Positions 18,907-27,613 are shown, numbered from the stretch's first letter. The stretch: DNA of 64,000 nucleotides from a bacterium (GCA_011388275.1 DSAB01000119.1:105285-169284); one strand, 5' to 3'. Numbers and translations are program-made. The notes: a model not told the origin generated them from the sequence alone.

Positions 18907-19188
18907 CTAAAAAATCTCTATCAACTGGTCGATCACCTCGATACGATGATCCTCAAGAATAGTTCTGAGAACTTTCTGAATCACGGCGTCAATAAAGCGA
19001 CGGTCATTGGATACCAGAGCGACTCCCAGCACGCTGTGCTGCCATTTATCCTGATAGTCAATTTCAGCGATTGAACAATTATACCGATGCCTGAGTTTAT
19101 CTTTTATGCTTTTCAGAATAAACCGTTTTTCTTTCAATGAAAAGGCATCGGTTATCAACAGTTCAACACGCAGTGTCCCCACCAGCAT
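18907..19188 (-). CDS. DUF503 family protein (YlxP-like)
   Basis: 93-residue small protein that typically sits between infB and rbfA in many phyla. It starts MLVGTLRVELLITDAFSLKEKR and continues with FILKSIKDKLRHRYNCSIAEI, matching the ferredoxin-like DUF503 pattern; members have been linked to ribosome maturation as RbfA partners or relatives, but the function is not settled. No catalytic residues are evident. It starts 3 nt after infB. Confidence 0.9.
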   Translation of the reverse strand: MLVGTLRVELLITDAFSLKEKRFILKSIKDKLRHRYNCSIAEIDYQDKWQHSVLGVALVSNDRRFIDAVIQKVLRTILEDHRIEVIDQLIEIF

Positions 19189-19191
19189 GTA

Positions 19192-21801
19192 TTATAAGGT
19201 CCTGGCTGTTTCGACGAACTGATAAACTTCGATCAAATCGCCGGGTTGAATATCCGAACCGGTATCCAGGGTGATTCCGCATTCGTATCCGGAAGTAACT
19301 TCTCTGGCATCTTCCTTGAATCGTTTGAGCGAAATGATTTTCCCTTCATGTATCACCTTGCCGTCACGAATCAAGCGGGCATGGGCATTGCGAACCGCCT
19401 TTCCGCTCTGAACGGAACATCCCGCTATTTGACCGATGCGCGACGCTTTGAAGACTTCCCGGATTTCCGCTACACCGATGACTTCTTCAGAAATTTCCGG
19501 TTCCAGCAAACCGGAAAGAGCCAGCTTGACATCATTGACCGCATCATAGATGACTTTGTACAATCGAATATCAATACTCTCACGCCTGGCCAGTTCTTTG
19601 GCCTGCGGGTTGGGTGATACATGAAAACCGATGATAACGGCATTGGACGCCTCCGCGAGTAAAACATCGGTTTCTGTGATTGCGCCCACACTTTTATGAA
19701 TGATGCGCACAGTGACATCTTCTGTGCTCAGGGCCATGAGAGAATCAATAAGCGCTTCCAGCGATCCATCCACATCGGCCTTGACGATCACGGACAGCTC
19801 CTTAACCTCGCCTTCGGCGATTTGTCTGGAGATCTGATCCAGAGTAATCCTTCGGAATTGCCGAAATCCCTGTTCTCTCTTCAACTGCTGGCGCTTTAAG
19901 CTGATCTCTTTGGCTTCCTGTTCGGAGTCTACGACCACAAGAACATCACCGGCCTGGGGCATTCCTGTAAATCCCAGAACCTGGACCGGAGTGGATGGAG
20001 TCGCCTTTTTAATGCTTCTGTCTCTTTCATCAAACATCGCGCGAACCTTTCCGTGATTCTGTCCGGCCACAAATACGTCTCCGACTGTCATGATCCCCTT
20101 TTGCACCAGCAATGTTCCAACAGCACCTCTACCCTTGTCCATACGAGCTTCAATAATCACCGCCCTGGCATGACCGTGGGGATTGGCTTTCAATTCCAGA
20201 ACTTCCGCTTCAAGAAGAATCATTTCAAGCAAGCGGTCCACGCCTTCACCGGTTTTAGCGGATATCTCGGCGCATTGTACTTTCCCCCCCCATTGCTCGA
20301 CCAGGACATTGTGTTCGGAAAGATTCTTTCTGATTTTTTCCGGTTCTGAACCCGGTTTATCAATTTTATTGATGGCAACAATAATAGGAACAGCCGCCGC
20401 CCTGGCGTGATTAATCGCTTCTATGGTTTGCGGCATCACACTGTCATCCGCAGCCACAATGAGTACGACGATATCGGTAACCTGCGCTCCACGGGCCCTC
20501 ATGGCGGTAAAAGCCTGATGTCCGGGTGTATCCAGGAAAGTAATTTTCTTATCACCGAGGTCGACGACATAGGCACCGATGTGCTGAGTGATGCCACCCG
20601 ATTCACCGGCTATGATATTGCTTTTACGGATATAATCAAGGAGCGATGTTTTCCCATGATCCACATGACCCATAACCGTAACAACGGGCGAACGATATTC
20701 CATCAGCGCAGCATCGTCCTCCTCTTCTATTAATTCATCGAGTCTCTCTTCTCCATATTCGGTCAGAAATCGCACATCATATCCGAACTCATCGGCCACC
20801 ATCAAAATCGTATCCTTGTCCAAACGCTGATTGATCGTAACCATCAAACCAAGAGAAATGCAGGTCTGAATCACATCGCTGGCCTCGACACCCATAATGT
20901 TTGCCAATTCGGCCACTGATGTGAATTCAGTGGCTTTTAACAAATGATGTTCTTCCTGAACAACGTCTTCGATCTCTTTTTCCTTGCGGCGTCTTCGCTT
21001 TTTCGCGGTATCTCCGCTCATCCTGGCCAGTGTTTCCCGAATGGAAGCCTCTATCTCTTTCTCATCAATCTGAACGGCCGTTTTTTTCCTTCGGCGCCTT
21101 TTCTTCTTTTTGCCTGGAACTCCGCCTTCTTTCATAGCGTCTTCAAGCGTCTGCTCTGGCCGTGCACGGCCCTTTTTCCTCTTTTTTGATTTCTCCGCTT
21201 CAGCCTTGTCTTCTTCCAGTGCCACAACAGGTTTTATTTTCGGATGACGCTTCAGTTGACGCCGAGGCTTCTCTTCGACTTCTTTCTCTTTGGTTTTTTC
21301 GGCTTGTTCTGGCGCTTTCTTTCCTGAAATTTCTTTTTCTCTTGTCTTCTCTGTAACAGCCCGGCGCTGTTCTTTCTTTGCGGTTTCTTTTATTTCTTCT
21401 TTGACTTTCTCTGTTTGGTCTTCACGGACTGCTTCTTCAACGGGTTTTTCTTTCTTTTCCGCCTTTTTGACTGCCACCTTCGGCTTGGTGACAATTTTTA
21501 CACGTTCAAATACATCCCCCTTGGAAGCTTCCAGCACTTCATCGATTTCATGCCGTATAGCCTCACGCCTGGCTTCCTCTTCCTGTTTTTTCTCCTGAAT
21601 CTTTTTCCTGAAATCAGGCGTCCTGTCGGTCTCCTCTTCCTTTTTAATAAAATGCTCTGAAATCAGTGAATACATATCCTCCGTTACGGGAACCATATGA
21701 TTTCGCACGGATATTTTATGATTGTGCAAAAAATCAATAAGCGCTTCCGTGGAGATATTAAATTCCTTTGCTGCCTGATAAATTCGTTTTTTCTTGGACA
21801 T
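19192..21801 (-). CDS. infB: Translation initiation factor IF-2
   Basis: GTPase that brings initiator tRNA to the 30S subunit. The 869-residue product begins MSKKKRIYQAAKEF (ATG at 21801; an upstream in-frame start adds 15 unlike residues). An IF2-N domain is followed by a long Lys/Glu-rich linker (about 65-285), a second IF2-N-like segment (ATEFTSVAELANIMG), the G domain with GHVDHGKTSLLD (G1), DTPGH (G3) and NKIDKP (G4), then domains II-IV. The low-complexity linker is rich in charged runs but in frame. It lies 100 nt after nusA. Confidence 0.97.
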   Translation of the reverse strand: MSKKKRIYQAAKEFNISTEALIDFLHNHKISVRNHMVPVTEDMYSLISEHFIKKEEETDRTPDFRKKIQEKKQEEEARREAIRHEIDEVLEASKGDVFERVKIVTKPKVAVKKAEKKEKPVEEAVREDQTEKVKEEIKETAKKEQRRAVTEKTREKEISGKKAPEQAEKTKEKEVEEKPRRQLKRHPKIKPVVALEEDKAEAEKSKKRKKGRARPEQTLEDAMKEGGVPGKKKKRRRRKKTAVQIDEKEIEASIRETLARMSGDTAKKRRRRKEKEIEDVVQEEHHLLKATEFTSVAELANIMGVEASDVIQTCISLGLMVTINQRLDKDTILMVADEFGYDVRFLTEYGEERLDELIEEEDDAALMEYRSPVVTVMGHVDHGKTSLLDYIRKSNIIAGESGGITQHIGAYVVDLGDKKITFLDTPGHQAFTAMRARGAQVTDIVVLIVAADDSVMPQTIEAINHARAAAVPIIVAINKIDKPGSEPEKIRKNLSEHNVLVEQWGGKVQCAEISAKTGEGVDRLLEMILLEAEVLELKANPHGHARAVIIEARMDKGRGAVGTLLVQKGIMTVGDVFVAGQNHGKVRAMFDERDRSIKKATPSTPVQVLGFTGMPQAGDVLVVVDSEQEAKEISLKRQQLKREQGFRQFRRITLDQISRQIAEGEVKELSVIVKADVDGSLEALIDSLMALSTEDVTVRIIHKSVGAITETDVLLAEASNAVIIGFHVSPNPQAKELARRESIDIRLYKVIYDAVNDVKLALSGLLEPEISEEVIGVAEIREVFKASRIGQIAGCSVQSGKAVRNAHARLIRDGKVIHEGKIISLKRFKEDAREVTSGYECGITLDTGSDIQPGDLIEVYQFVETARTL

Positions 21802-21901
21802 TTCGATTCCGTTGATTTTCCTGACACAAACAGATTGCAGGTCCATTCGACCGAAACGGCAGAAGCCGGATGTTTAGGGGAATCCACCGCTCTTTATTTA
21901 A

Positions 21902-23260
21902 TTATTCTTCAAGCACTCTTTCTGCAGATTCAGTGTCATTCTCTTCACTGGTTTCCAGACCGGTTTCGTTCTTCTCAATATCCGGTTCGAGCGTATCCAT
22001 AGGTCCGGTTTCTGCTTCTTCGACCTCCTCATAGTAAGAACCGAGAATTTCCCAGATCTTTTCAACTGTTTTATCTCCAAAACCCTTCAGTTCCATGATG
22101 GTTTTCCGGCCTGCATCAAGAACCTCTTCAGCAGACTCGAAACCCGCGCTGACCAGTTTGTCCAGCACATTTTTTGACAGCTCCGGAATATCAGTCAGCA
22201 TCAGCGATTCCTCTTTCTGCTGTTCCAAAAGCCATTCCGATTCCTTGACCGTTGTAATTTCATAGCCGGTCAGTATGGAGGCCAGCTGTCTGTTTTGTCC
22301 TCCTTTACCGATAGCCAAAGAGATTTGATCATCGGAAATAACCGCCGTGGCTGATTTATTTTCTTCATCGATCAGAACCTTTAAAGGTTTGGCGGGACTC
22401 AGCGCACGTTGAATAAAAATCTGCGGCTCACTGCTCCAATTGATCACATCGATCTTTTCGTTGTTCAGTTCTTTGACAATGGCCTGAATCCGGACTCCTT
22501 TTAAACCTACACAAGCACCCACAGCGTCGATCCGCTTGTCGTTGGAATACACACCTACTTTGGCACGATCTCCGGGAAATCGGGCCACTCGCTTCAGCTC
22601 GATGATTCCGTCATAGATTTCCGGAACCTCTATCTCGAAAAGACGAACCAAAAACTGGGGATCGGCTCTTGATACGATGACTTCCGGTCCGCGACTGGAC
22701 TGAGTGACGGCTTTAATGATCGCGCGTATGGAATCTCCCCGATGAAAACGTTCATTATAGATCTGCTCCGATTTGGGGAGCGATACTTCCATTCGATCCA
22801 CGGAAACCAGAATCTCTTCCCGATTGATCTGACGGACATCTCCGACAATGATTTCTCCGACTCGGTCACTGAATTCGGCAAAAATGACCTCTTTTTCCGC
22901 TTCCCGTATTTTCTGATTCAACCCCTGCTTGGCTGATGTAATGAGGCGCCTTCCAAAACTTGAGGGATCGATAATTTCAACAAATTCATCACCCAGCTCC
23001 AGATCGGGTTCAACCCGCTGTGCGTTTTCCAGTGAAATCTCTGTGACGGGATCGGTAACCTCTTTGACAATGCTCTTAACCTGATAGATTTCGACCTCTC
23101 CTTTATCCATGTTCACAAAAATATCGAAATTATCCGAAGTTCCATATTTTCGTTTAATCATGGAGAGAAAGAGATTTTCCAGTATTTCTCCCAGAACTTC
23201 CCGCTGGATGTTTCGCTCTTTGGCGATCTGTGTAACGGCTTCAACGATATTGATATTCAT
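21902..23260 (-). CDS. nusA: Transcription termination/antitermination factor NusA
   Basis: RNA polymerase-binding factor for pausing, termination and antitermination. Start ATG at 23260, with AGGAGGAG upstream, gives 452 residues; a longer frame to 23371 would overlap rimP and is not supported. Domains: N-terminal polymerase-binding domain (MNINIVEAVTQIAKER), S1 (VGEIIVGDVRQINREEILV), two KH domains (GVKGLRIQ-type CVGLKGVRIQ; IGKGGQNRQLA), then a helix-hairpin-helix repeat (ELKGFGDKTVEKI) and an acidic tail. It is second in the rimP operon. Confidence 0.97.
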   Translation of the reverse strand: MNINIVEAVTQIAKERNIQREVLGEILENLFLSMIKRKYGTSDNFDIFVNMDKGEVEIYQVKSIVKEVTDPVTEISLENAQRVEPDLELGDEFVEIIDPSSFGRRLITSAKQGLNQKIREAEKEVIFAEFSDRVGEIIVGDVRQINREEILVSVDRMEVSLPKSEQIYNERFHRGDSIRAIIKAVTQSSRGPEVIVSRADPQFLVRLFEIEVPEIYDGIIELKRVARFPGDRAKVGVYSNDKRIDAVGACVGLKGVRIQAIVKELNNEKIDVINWSSEPQIFIQRALSPAKPLKVLIDEENKSATAVISDDQISLAIGKGGQNRQLASILTGYEITTVKESEWLLEQQKEESLMLTDIPELSKNVLDKLVSAGFESAEEVLDAGRKTIMELKGFGDKTVEKIWEILGSYYEEVEEAETGPMDTLEPDIEKNETGLETSEENDTESAERVLEE

Positions 23261-23276
23261 GGAAGCCTTCTCCTCC

Positions 23277-23738
23277 TTACTTCCATTTAAGTTGAATGGA
23301 TGCGGATTGAATCTCCGTATATTGATATTCTTCTTCACCCTGCCTGGTTCGGACTCGAAAGATCGAATCATCGGCTGCGATCAACGTACCCTGAACCAGT
23401 ACGCAATCACGGGTTCTCAGACATTGAAGGACTATATCCCTTCCAATATTTCTCATAAAATCACCCGGTGTTGTCAATTTGCGGTCAACACCCGGTGAAG
23501 AAACTTCAAGTCGATAATCCTGAGTTAAAATGGAATCACCGACCAGGTCCAATTCGAATCGTATTCTCCGGGTCAGAGCCACACAGTCTTTTATGGTGAC
23601 TCCTCCTTCCTGATCAATAAATACCTGAATAACTGCCTTTTGCGCGCTGCCTCCGATTTTCAACTCGACCATCTCATACTGCTGCCCTTCCACCAATTTG
23701 GCAATCATCCGCCGCAATTCTGACCGGTCCGAAGTCAT
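23277..23738 (-). CDS. rimP: Ribosome maturation factor RimP
   Basis: 153 residues; needed for 30S assembly with S19/S12 incorporation. It shows the RimP pattern VELKIGG, VFIDQEGGVTIKDCVALTRRI, YRLEVSSPGVDRKL and a C-terminal SH3-like domain. It is the first gene of the long cluster and sits 16 nt before nusA, the classical rimP-nusA-infB order. GGGAG precedes the ATG at 23738 and lies right beside a terminator-like hairpin (23754-23778). Confidence 0.96.
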   Translation of the reverse strand: MTSDRSELRRMIAKLVEGQQYEMVELKIGGSAQKAVIQVFIDQEGGVTIKDCVALTRRIRFELDLVGDSILTQDYRLEVSSPGVDRKLTTPGDFMRNIGRDIVLQCLRTRDCVLVQGTLIAADDSIFRVRTRQGEEEYQYTEIQSASIQLKWK

Positions 23739-23753
23739 TCGTCTCCCATAAAT

Positions 23754-23778
23754 AAAAAAGTGGGTAAATTACCCACTT
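23754..23778 (-). terminator. Terminator-like hairpin in the rimP leader
   Basis: On the minus strand AAGTGGGTA, AAT-type loop and TACCCACTT form a perfect 9-bp stem, followed by T6 and then the rimP Shine-Dalgarno. With the promoter at 23789-23817 the hairpin would start only a few bases after the transcript 5' end. It may stop read-through from upstream, act as an attenuator, or be a 5' stabilising stem. Confidence 0.65.
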
Positions 23779-23788
23779 CGCGAACTCT

Positions 23789-23817
23789 AATATACAAAAT
23801 AATTTGTTATTTTGCAA
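23789..23817 (-). promoter_or_regulatory. Predicted promoter of the rimP-nusA-infB cluster
   Basis: Minus strand: TTGCAA (23812-23817), 17-bp AT-rich spacer, TATATT (23789-23794). The predicted start near 23782 leaves a leader of about 44 nt. It is the only clear promoter found for the 16-kb cluster that runs to dinB. Confidence 0.72.
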
Positions 23818-23818
23818 C

Positions 23819-23848
23819 AAAAAACACGTTCCAGGAGCGTCCTTGGAA
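23819..23848 (-). terminator. Intrinsic terminator after the TPR gene
   Basis: On the minus strand TTCC-A-AGGA, CGC loop, TCCT-GGAA (stem with one bulged A) is followed by CGTG and T6. It lies 11 nt past the TPR gene stop and its U-tract abuts the -35 box of the rimP promoter. Confidence 0.65.
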
Positions 23849-23858
23849 TAAGACTCTT

Positions 23859-24527
23859 CTATAATGATTTCAACAGGTATTCCGCCTCCTGGGCAACCTG
23901 CGATTCAGGGTAATTCTCAATAATGTTTTGATAGGCCATTCTGCTTTTTTCCTTCATTTCAGCTTTCCGATAACAGCGTCCGGCGTCTTTCCAGTAAAAA
24001 GGGCTGTAAAAACCTTTTCGGCTGAGATCAGCGGCTTTTTGAAACCATTCAGCGGCTTCAGCAAAATGACCTTGATTTTCCAGGGAAGCTCCGATTCCCG
24101 CCATACTGGAAGCCTTGTAAAGCTTAATATCTCCATAGTCGTTTATATACATTCGAAAATGCTTCTCGGCATTTTCATAGTCCTGCCGCTGAAAATAAAT
24201 ATCCCCCAAATAATAAGCGGCTTTCCCCGATGAAGAAGTGCCTTCATAGACAGTCATGATCTCCGTCATTGAAGAGATCGCCCTGTCATAATCACCGGCT
24301 AAAAAAACCTGTTCCGCAATAGCCAATTCCGCCGCGGCGGCCTGTTCGGCTTTTGCCTTGCTTCTTACCATCATAATGGAAATGAAGGCGACTGCCAGAA
24401 GACCGATTACTATGTAATGTGTCTGTTTGGCATACCGCCGATACCATTTCTGAACCTTTACGTAAAACGTAACCAAACCGTCTTCCCGTATTTCCATTTT
24501 GCGGATTTTTTTCCGAGGTCTTAACAT
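23859..24527 (-). CDS. Membrane-anchored TPR protein
   Basis: 222 residues. A basic N-terminus (MLRPRKKIRKMEIRE) and one membrane helix at about 39-56 (YIVIGLLAVAFISIMMV) suggest an inner-membrane anchor with the remainder in the periplasm. Four or so tetratricopeptide repeats follow, with typical AxxYLGDIYFxxxDYxxAEKHF and AxAGIGASLENQGHFAEAAEWF spacing. The form resembles YfgM-like ancillary factors of the Sec translocon and CpoB/YbgF-type scaffolds; which is not decidable. It is 21 nt after the receiver gene and followed by a terminator. Confidence 0.82.
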   Translation of the reverse strand: MLRPRKKIRKMEIREDGLVTFYVKVQKWYRRYAKQTHYIVIGLLAVAFISIMMVRSKAKAEQAAAAELAIAEQVFLAGDYDRAISSMTEIMTVYEGTSSSGKAAYYLGDIYFQRQDYENAEKHFRMYINDYGDIKLYKASSMAGIGASLENQGHFAEAAEWFQKAADLSRKGFYSPFYWKDAGRCYRKAEMKEKSRMAYQNIIENYPESQVAQEAEYLLKSL

Positions 24528-24548
24528 GTTATCTCCACATCGAATCCA

Positions 24549-24932
24549 CTATACATTTTCCGCTTTGTTCTCGCTTAGCACTTTCTGTACAATCTCCAGT
24601 ACGGTGGTCTGAAGATCGGCCGGTTTCGTAAAAAACGGGAAACCCCGATTTTTCTGCTGTTCGAGAACTTCGGCTTCATCCGCATAACCGGTCATTAGAA
24701 TGATCTTTTGATCCGGTTTCTTCTTTCTTATTTCACTGGCCAGCTCAAATCCGCTCATACGGGGCATGCGAATGTCACTGACAACAAGGTCCGGCTTGAA
24801 TCGATCGAATTCAATGAGGGCTTCTTCCCCATTGAAAGCGATTCGCACCTCGTATCCCTGACGCTCGAGGAACCGGGCGTATACTCTGGCTATTGTATCA
24901 ACATCATCGACAACAAGAATTCTTTCTTTCAT
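24549..24932 (-). CDS. Stand-alone response regulator receiver protein
   Basis: 127-residue CheY-like receiver with no output domain. The acidic pocket Asp9-Asp10, phosphoacceptor Asp53 in VVSDIRMPRMSG, Thr81 in LMTGYA and Lys103 in FFTKPAD are all present, so it should be phosphorylatable. No histidine kinase lies in the window. It follows tRNA-Arg by 53 nt with no terminator visible and precedes the TPR gene, so all three may share a transcript. The output partner is unknown. Confidence 0.9.
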   Translation of the reverse strand: MKERILVVDDVDTIARVYARFLERQGYEVRIAFNGEEALIEFDRFKPDLVVSDIRMPRMSGFELASEIRKKKPDQKIILMTGYADEAEVLEQQKNRGFPFFTKPADLQTTVLEIVQKVLSENKAENV

Positions 24933-24985
24933 TCTGCCCCCCGATTTTCATCGTCTCACTTTTTTCGCACCGATCAGTCAAACAG

Positions 24986-25058
24986 TACCCCAGGCAGGAG
25001 TTGAACCTGCGGCCAACGGTTTAGGAAACCGCTGCTCTATCCTCTGAGCTACTGGGGC
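24986..25058 (-). tRNA. tRNA-Arg (anticodon CCU)
   Basis: A 73-nt cloverleaf reads on the minus strand: acceptor GCCCCAG pairs with CTGGGGT, discriminator A; D arm GCTC/GAGC; anticodon stem GCGGT/ACCGT with loop TTCCTAA, anticodon CCT (CCU); T arm GCAGG/CCTGC with loop TTCAACT. The 3' CCA is not encoded. It reads the AGG codon. There is no intron. Confidence 0.97.
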
Positions 25059-25079
25059 GTTCTATTTGTAAATCATGTT

Positions 25080-25108
25080 AATTTATTAAAGTCGTTTTAA
25101 AAAGGCAA
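25080..25108 (-). promoter_or_regulatory. Predicted promoter of tRNA-Arg (and perhaps the receiver/TPR genes)
   Basis: Minus strand: TTGCCT (25103-25108), 17-bp spacer, TAAATT (25080-25085), about 21 nt before the mature tRNA 5' end. Confidence 0.55.
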
Positions 25109-25147
25109 GAATTATTTCGATCATTTTCATCCTTATTCGAATTAATC

Positions 25148-25176
25148 TTGATTATTTCAGCCAGGTTTTGTATACT
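25148..25176 (+). promoter_or_regulatory. Predicted promoter of the M20 hydrolase gene
   Basis: Plus strand: TTGATT (25148-25153), 17-bp spacer, TATACT (25171-25176). The predicted start is about 50 nt before the ATG at 25233. Divergent from the tRNA promoter. Confidence 0.65.
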
Positions 25177-25232
25177 GATCTTCACAGGTACAGCCGGTTT
25201 ATTTCATCGCCTATTCATGGAGGTTAGACAAT

Positions 25233-26471
25233 ATGTCACAAGAGACCCTCGGCCGCATTCTGGATCGAATTGATGAATACAGGGAACATGTTATTGATAT
25301 GCAAACACGTCTTACCGCGATTCCAGCCATCGGCCCGGACAACGGAGGAGAAGGTGAAGCCGAGAAGATGAGATGTGTTCTGGAATTTCTGAATGATCTT
25401 GATCCCAATGAGATCGTGGAAATCAATGCGCCGGATAACCGGGTTCCGGCCGGATACAGACCCAATCTATTTGTCCGATTCAAAGGCAGCGCTTCAACAC
25501 GCACCATATGGGTTATGTCTCATATGGATATTGTGCCGCCCGGGGATCTTTCGCTGTGGAATTCGGACCCCTATCAAGTGGTCGAAAAAGACGGCAAGCT
25601 TTACGGCCGTGGCACCGAAGACGATCAGCAGGGTTTTATATCGCCGTTTCTCGCACTCAAAGCCATGAAGGAAGAGGGAATCACGCCTGCATTTAATGTA
25701 GGCCTCGCGATTGTTTCCGATGAAGAATCGGGATCCAAATTCGGCATCCAGCATGCCCTGAAAGAACGGCCGGATTTGTTTTCAAAAGAGGATCTGATCT
25801 ATATACCCGACGCCGGAGATCCCGAGGGAATTACGATGGAAGTCGCAGAAAAATCCATATTATGGATCAAGGTTGAAACACTGGGCAAACAAACACACGG
25901 TTCAACCCCTGAAAAAGGAATCAACGCCCACAAAGCCGCAGCCCATCTGGTTGTAAAAATGAACGACCTCTATCGAGACTTTCCGGATACGGATCCTCTC
26001 TACGATCCGCCTGTTTCCACCTTTGAGCCGACACGCAAGATGGAGAACGTGTCCAATATCAATACCATTCCCGGTTCCGACATTGTCTTTTTTGACTGCC
26101 GGGTCCTTCCCCGGTACTCTCTTGAAAACCTGAAACACCAGGCACGCACCTATGCGGATGAGATTGAGAAAGAGTTCGGTGTTCGCATTTCCCTTGGCTT
26201 TCCGCAGGATGAAACCGCTCCTGATCCTACATCGCCCGATGCACCGGCTGTTCAGACGCTTAAAAAGGCCATCCATGAAATTCATGGTAAAAACGCAAAA
26301 GCAGTGGGTATCGGAGGGGGCACCGTAGCCGCCTATTTCCGGCGTGCCGGTCTCCCCGCGGTTTGCTGGTGTACTCTGGATGATACGCTGCATGGACCCA
26401 ATGAGTATTCGGTCATCAAAAACGTGCTGAATGACGCCAAAGTGTTTGCCCATATCTTTTTACAGCGATGA
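25233..26471 (+). CDS. M20 family metallo-hydrolase
   Basis: 412-residue zinc amidohydrolase or dipeptidase of the ArgE/DapE/CPG2 group. Residues that fit the dinuclear site: His97 and Asp99 in SHMDIVPPGD, Asp130/131 in RGTEDDQQGF, a Glu-Glu pair in SDEESGSKFG, Asp in IPDAGDPEG and a late His in DTLHGPNEY. GGAGG lies nine bases before the ATG. It differs from the M20 gene near lysC in length and motifs and is probably a peptidase or acyl-amino-acid hydrolase; substrate unknown. It is followed by the epmA-like gene, with 77 nt between them. Confidence 0.85.
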   Translation: MSQETLGRILDRIDEYREHVIDMQTRLTAIPAIGPDNGGEGEAEKMRCVLEFLNDLDPNEIVEINAPDNRVPAGYRPNLFVRFKGSASTRTIWVMSHMDIVPPGDLSLWNSDPYQVVEKDGKLYGRGTEDDQQGFISPFLALKAMKEEGITPAFNVGLAIVSDEESGSKFGIQHALKERPDLFSKEDLIYIPDAGDPEGITMEVAEKSILWIKVETLGKQTHGSTPEKGINAHKAAAHLVVKMNDLYRDFPDTDPLYDPPVSTFEPTRKMENVSNINTIPGSDIVFFDCRVLPRYSLENLKHQARTYADEIEKEFGVRISLGFPQDETAPDPTSPDAPAVQTLKKAIHEIHGKNAKAVGIGGGTVAAYFRRAGLPAVCWCTLDDTLHGPNEYSVIKNVLNDAKVFAHIFLQR

Positions 26472-26548
26472 CGAAAAATTCTTGAAAACTCTTTTTGGAA
26501 AAACGGACGGATCTTTACCCGTCCATTTTTATATCAAGGAATCATAAA

Positions 26549-27613
26549 ATGCTGCTTCATGACTCATCCGGCAGGAAACCGCTTCACCAGGAAACCCGAC
26601 CTGCCGAAATCATCCGATTGCGACAAAAGTTATACCAATCAATTCGCACTTTCTTTTTCAAAAGAGATTATGTGGAAGTGGATCCGCCGATACTCACTCC
26701 TTACCCGACCCTTGATGCCAATGTGGAATCTCTTTCTTCCCGAATCCGTATCAATGAATCGGACTATACTCTATACCTTCATACGAGTCCGGAGCACTCC
26801 ATGAAGAAATGTCTGGGTGACGGTTTGACCCAAATTTTCTTCCTGGGAAAGGTGTTTAGAAATGACGAATGCTCCGACCGGCATAATCCCGAATTCACCA
26901 TGCTCGAATGGTACCGGTCCCCTTCCGATTACCAGGGTATCATGACAGAGACAAGAGAATTGATCCTGTGGCTGTGGCAATCGGTTATTGGAAACACGGA
27001 ACTCGTTATCAACGGTCAGAAGATTTCCTTCAGTGACCCCTGGGATATCCGCTCCGTGGATTCCCTTTTTATGGAATATGCGGGTTTTTCGCTGACCGAC
27101 CACGAAACCGCGGAAGCTCTGCGCAGTGAAGCACTCGCCCGAAATCTGTATACATGCTTGAATGATAATTGGGAAACCCTTTTTTTCCGCTTTTTTCTGG
27201 AGTATATTGAGCCCCGACTGGGAATTCATAAGCCTGTCTTTGTCATCGATTATCCCATCTCCCTTGGATTGATGGCCAAACAAAGTGCAACGGATCCCTT
27301 TTTTGCCGAAAGAGTGGAACTGTATGCAGGCGGAATGGAACTGGCGAACGGATACTCCGAATGTCTCGACCCTGAAGAGCAGTACCGGCGTTTTCAGGAA
27401 GACCGGCGGCGAAAATTCAAGGAAACGGGCATCGACTATCCAATCGATCTGGAAATGATAGAAGCCCTGAAAAAGGACATTCCCCCCACCGCCGGCATGG
27501 CCCTGGGTGTCGACCGACTGCTGATGCTCATCACAGGCATACCGCGCATCCAGGACCTGCTTCTCTTTCCCGTGCACCGATGGGTTTCCACGGCTCGGAA
27601 AAATGATTTATGA
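26549..27613 (+). CDS. epmA: EF-P lysine lysyltransferase-like (EpmA/GenX/PoxA family)
   Basis: A class II lysyl-tRNA-synthetase-like protein without the N-terminal anticodon-binding domain, 354 residues from the ATG at 26549 (AAGGA nine bases upstream; a longer frame from 26495 adds 18 unlike residues). Motif 2 is FRNDECSDRHNPEFTMLEWYR-like, split here as VFRNDE and HNPEFTMLEWY; motif 3 is GMALGVDRLLML. Family members attach (R)-beta-lysine to a lysine of elongation factor P to relieve stalling at proline runs. EF-P and the EpmB mutase are not in this window, so the role is inferred from family. Confidence 0.9.
   Translation: MLLHDSSGRKPLHQETRPAEIIRLRQKLYQSIRTFFFKRDYVEVDPPILTPYPTLDANVESLSSRIRINESDYTLYLHTSPEHSMKKCLGDGLTQIFFLGKVFRNDECSDRHNPEFTMLEWYRSPSDYQGIMTETRELILWLWQSVIGNTELVINGQKISFSDPWDIRSVDSLFMEYAGFSLTDHETAEALRSEALARNLYTCLNDNWETLFFRFFLEYIEPRLGIHKPVFVIDYPISLGLMAKQSATDPFFAERVELYAGGMELANGYSECLDPEEQYRRFQEDRRRKFKETGIDYPIDLEMIEALKKDIPPTAGMALGVDRLLMLITGIPRIQDLLLFPVHRWVSTARKNDL

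Noticed and set aside
26771-27577. A 268-codon open frame antisense to the epmA-like gene
   Set aside because: The plus-strand gene has clear class II synthetase motifs; the antisense frame has no domain or ribosome site.
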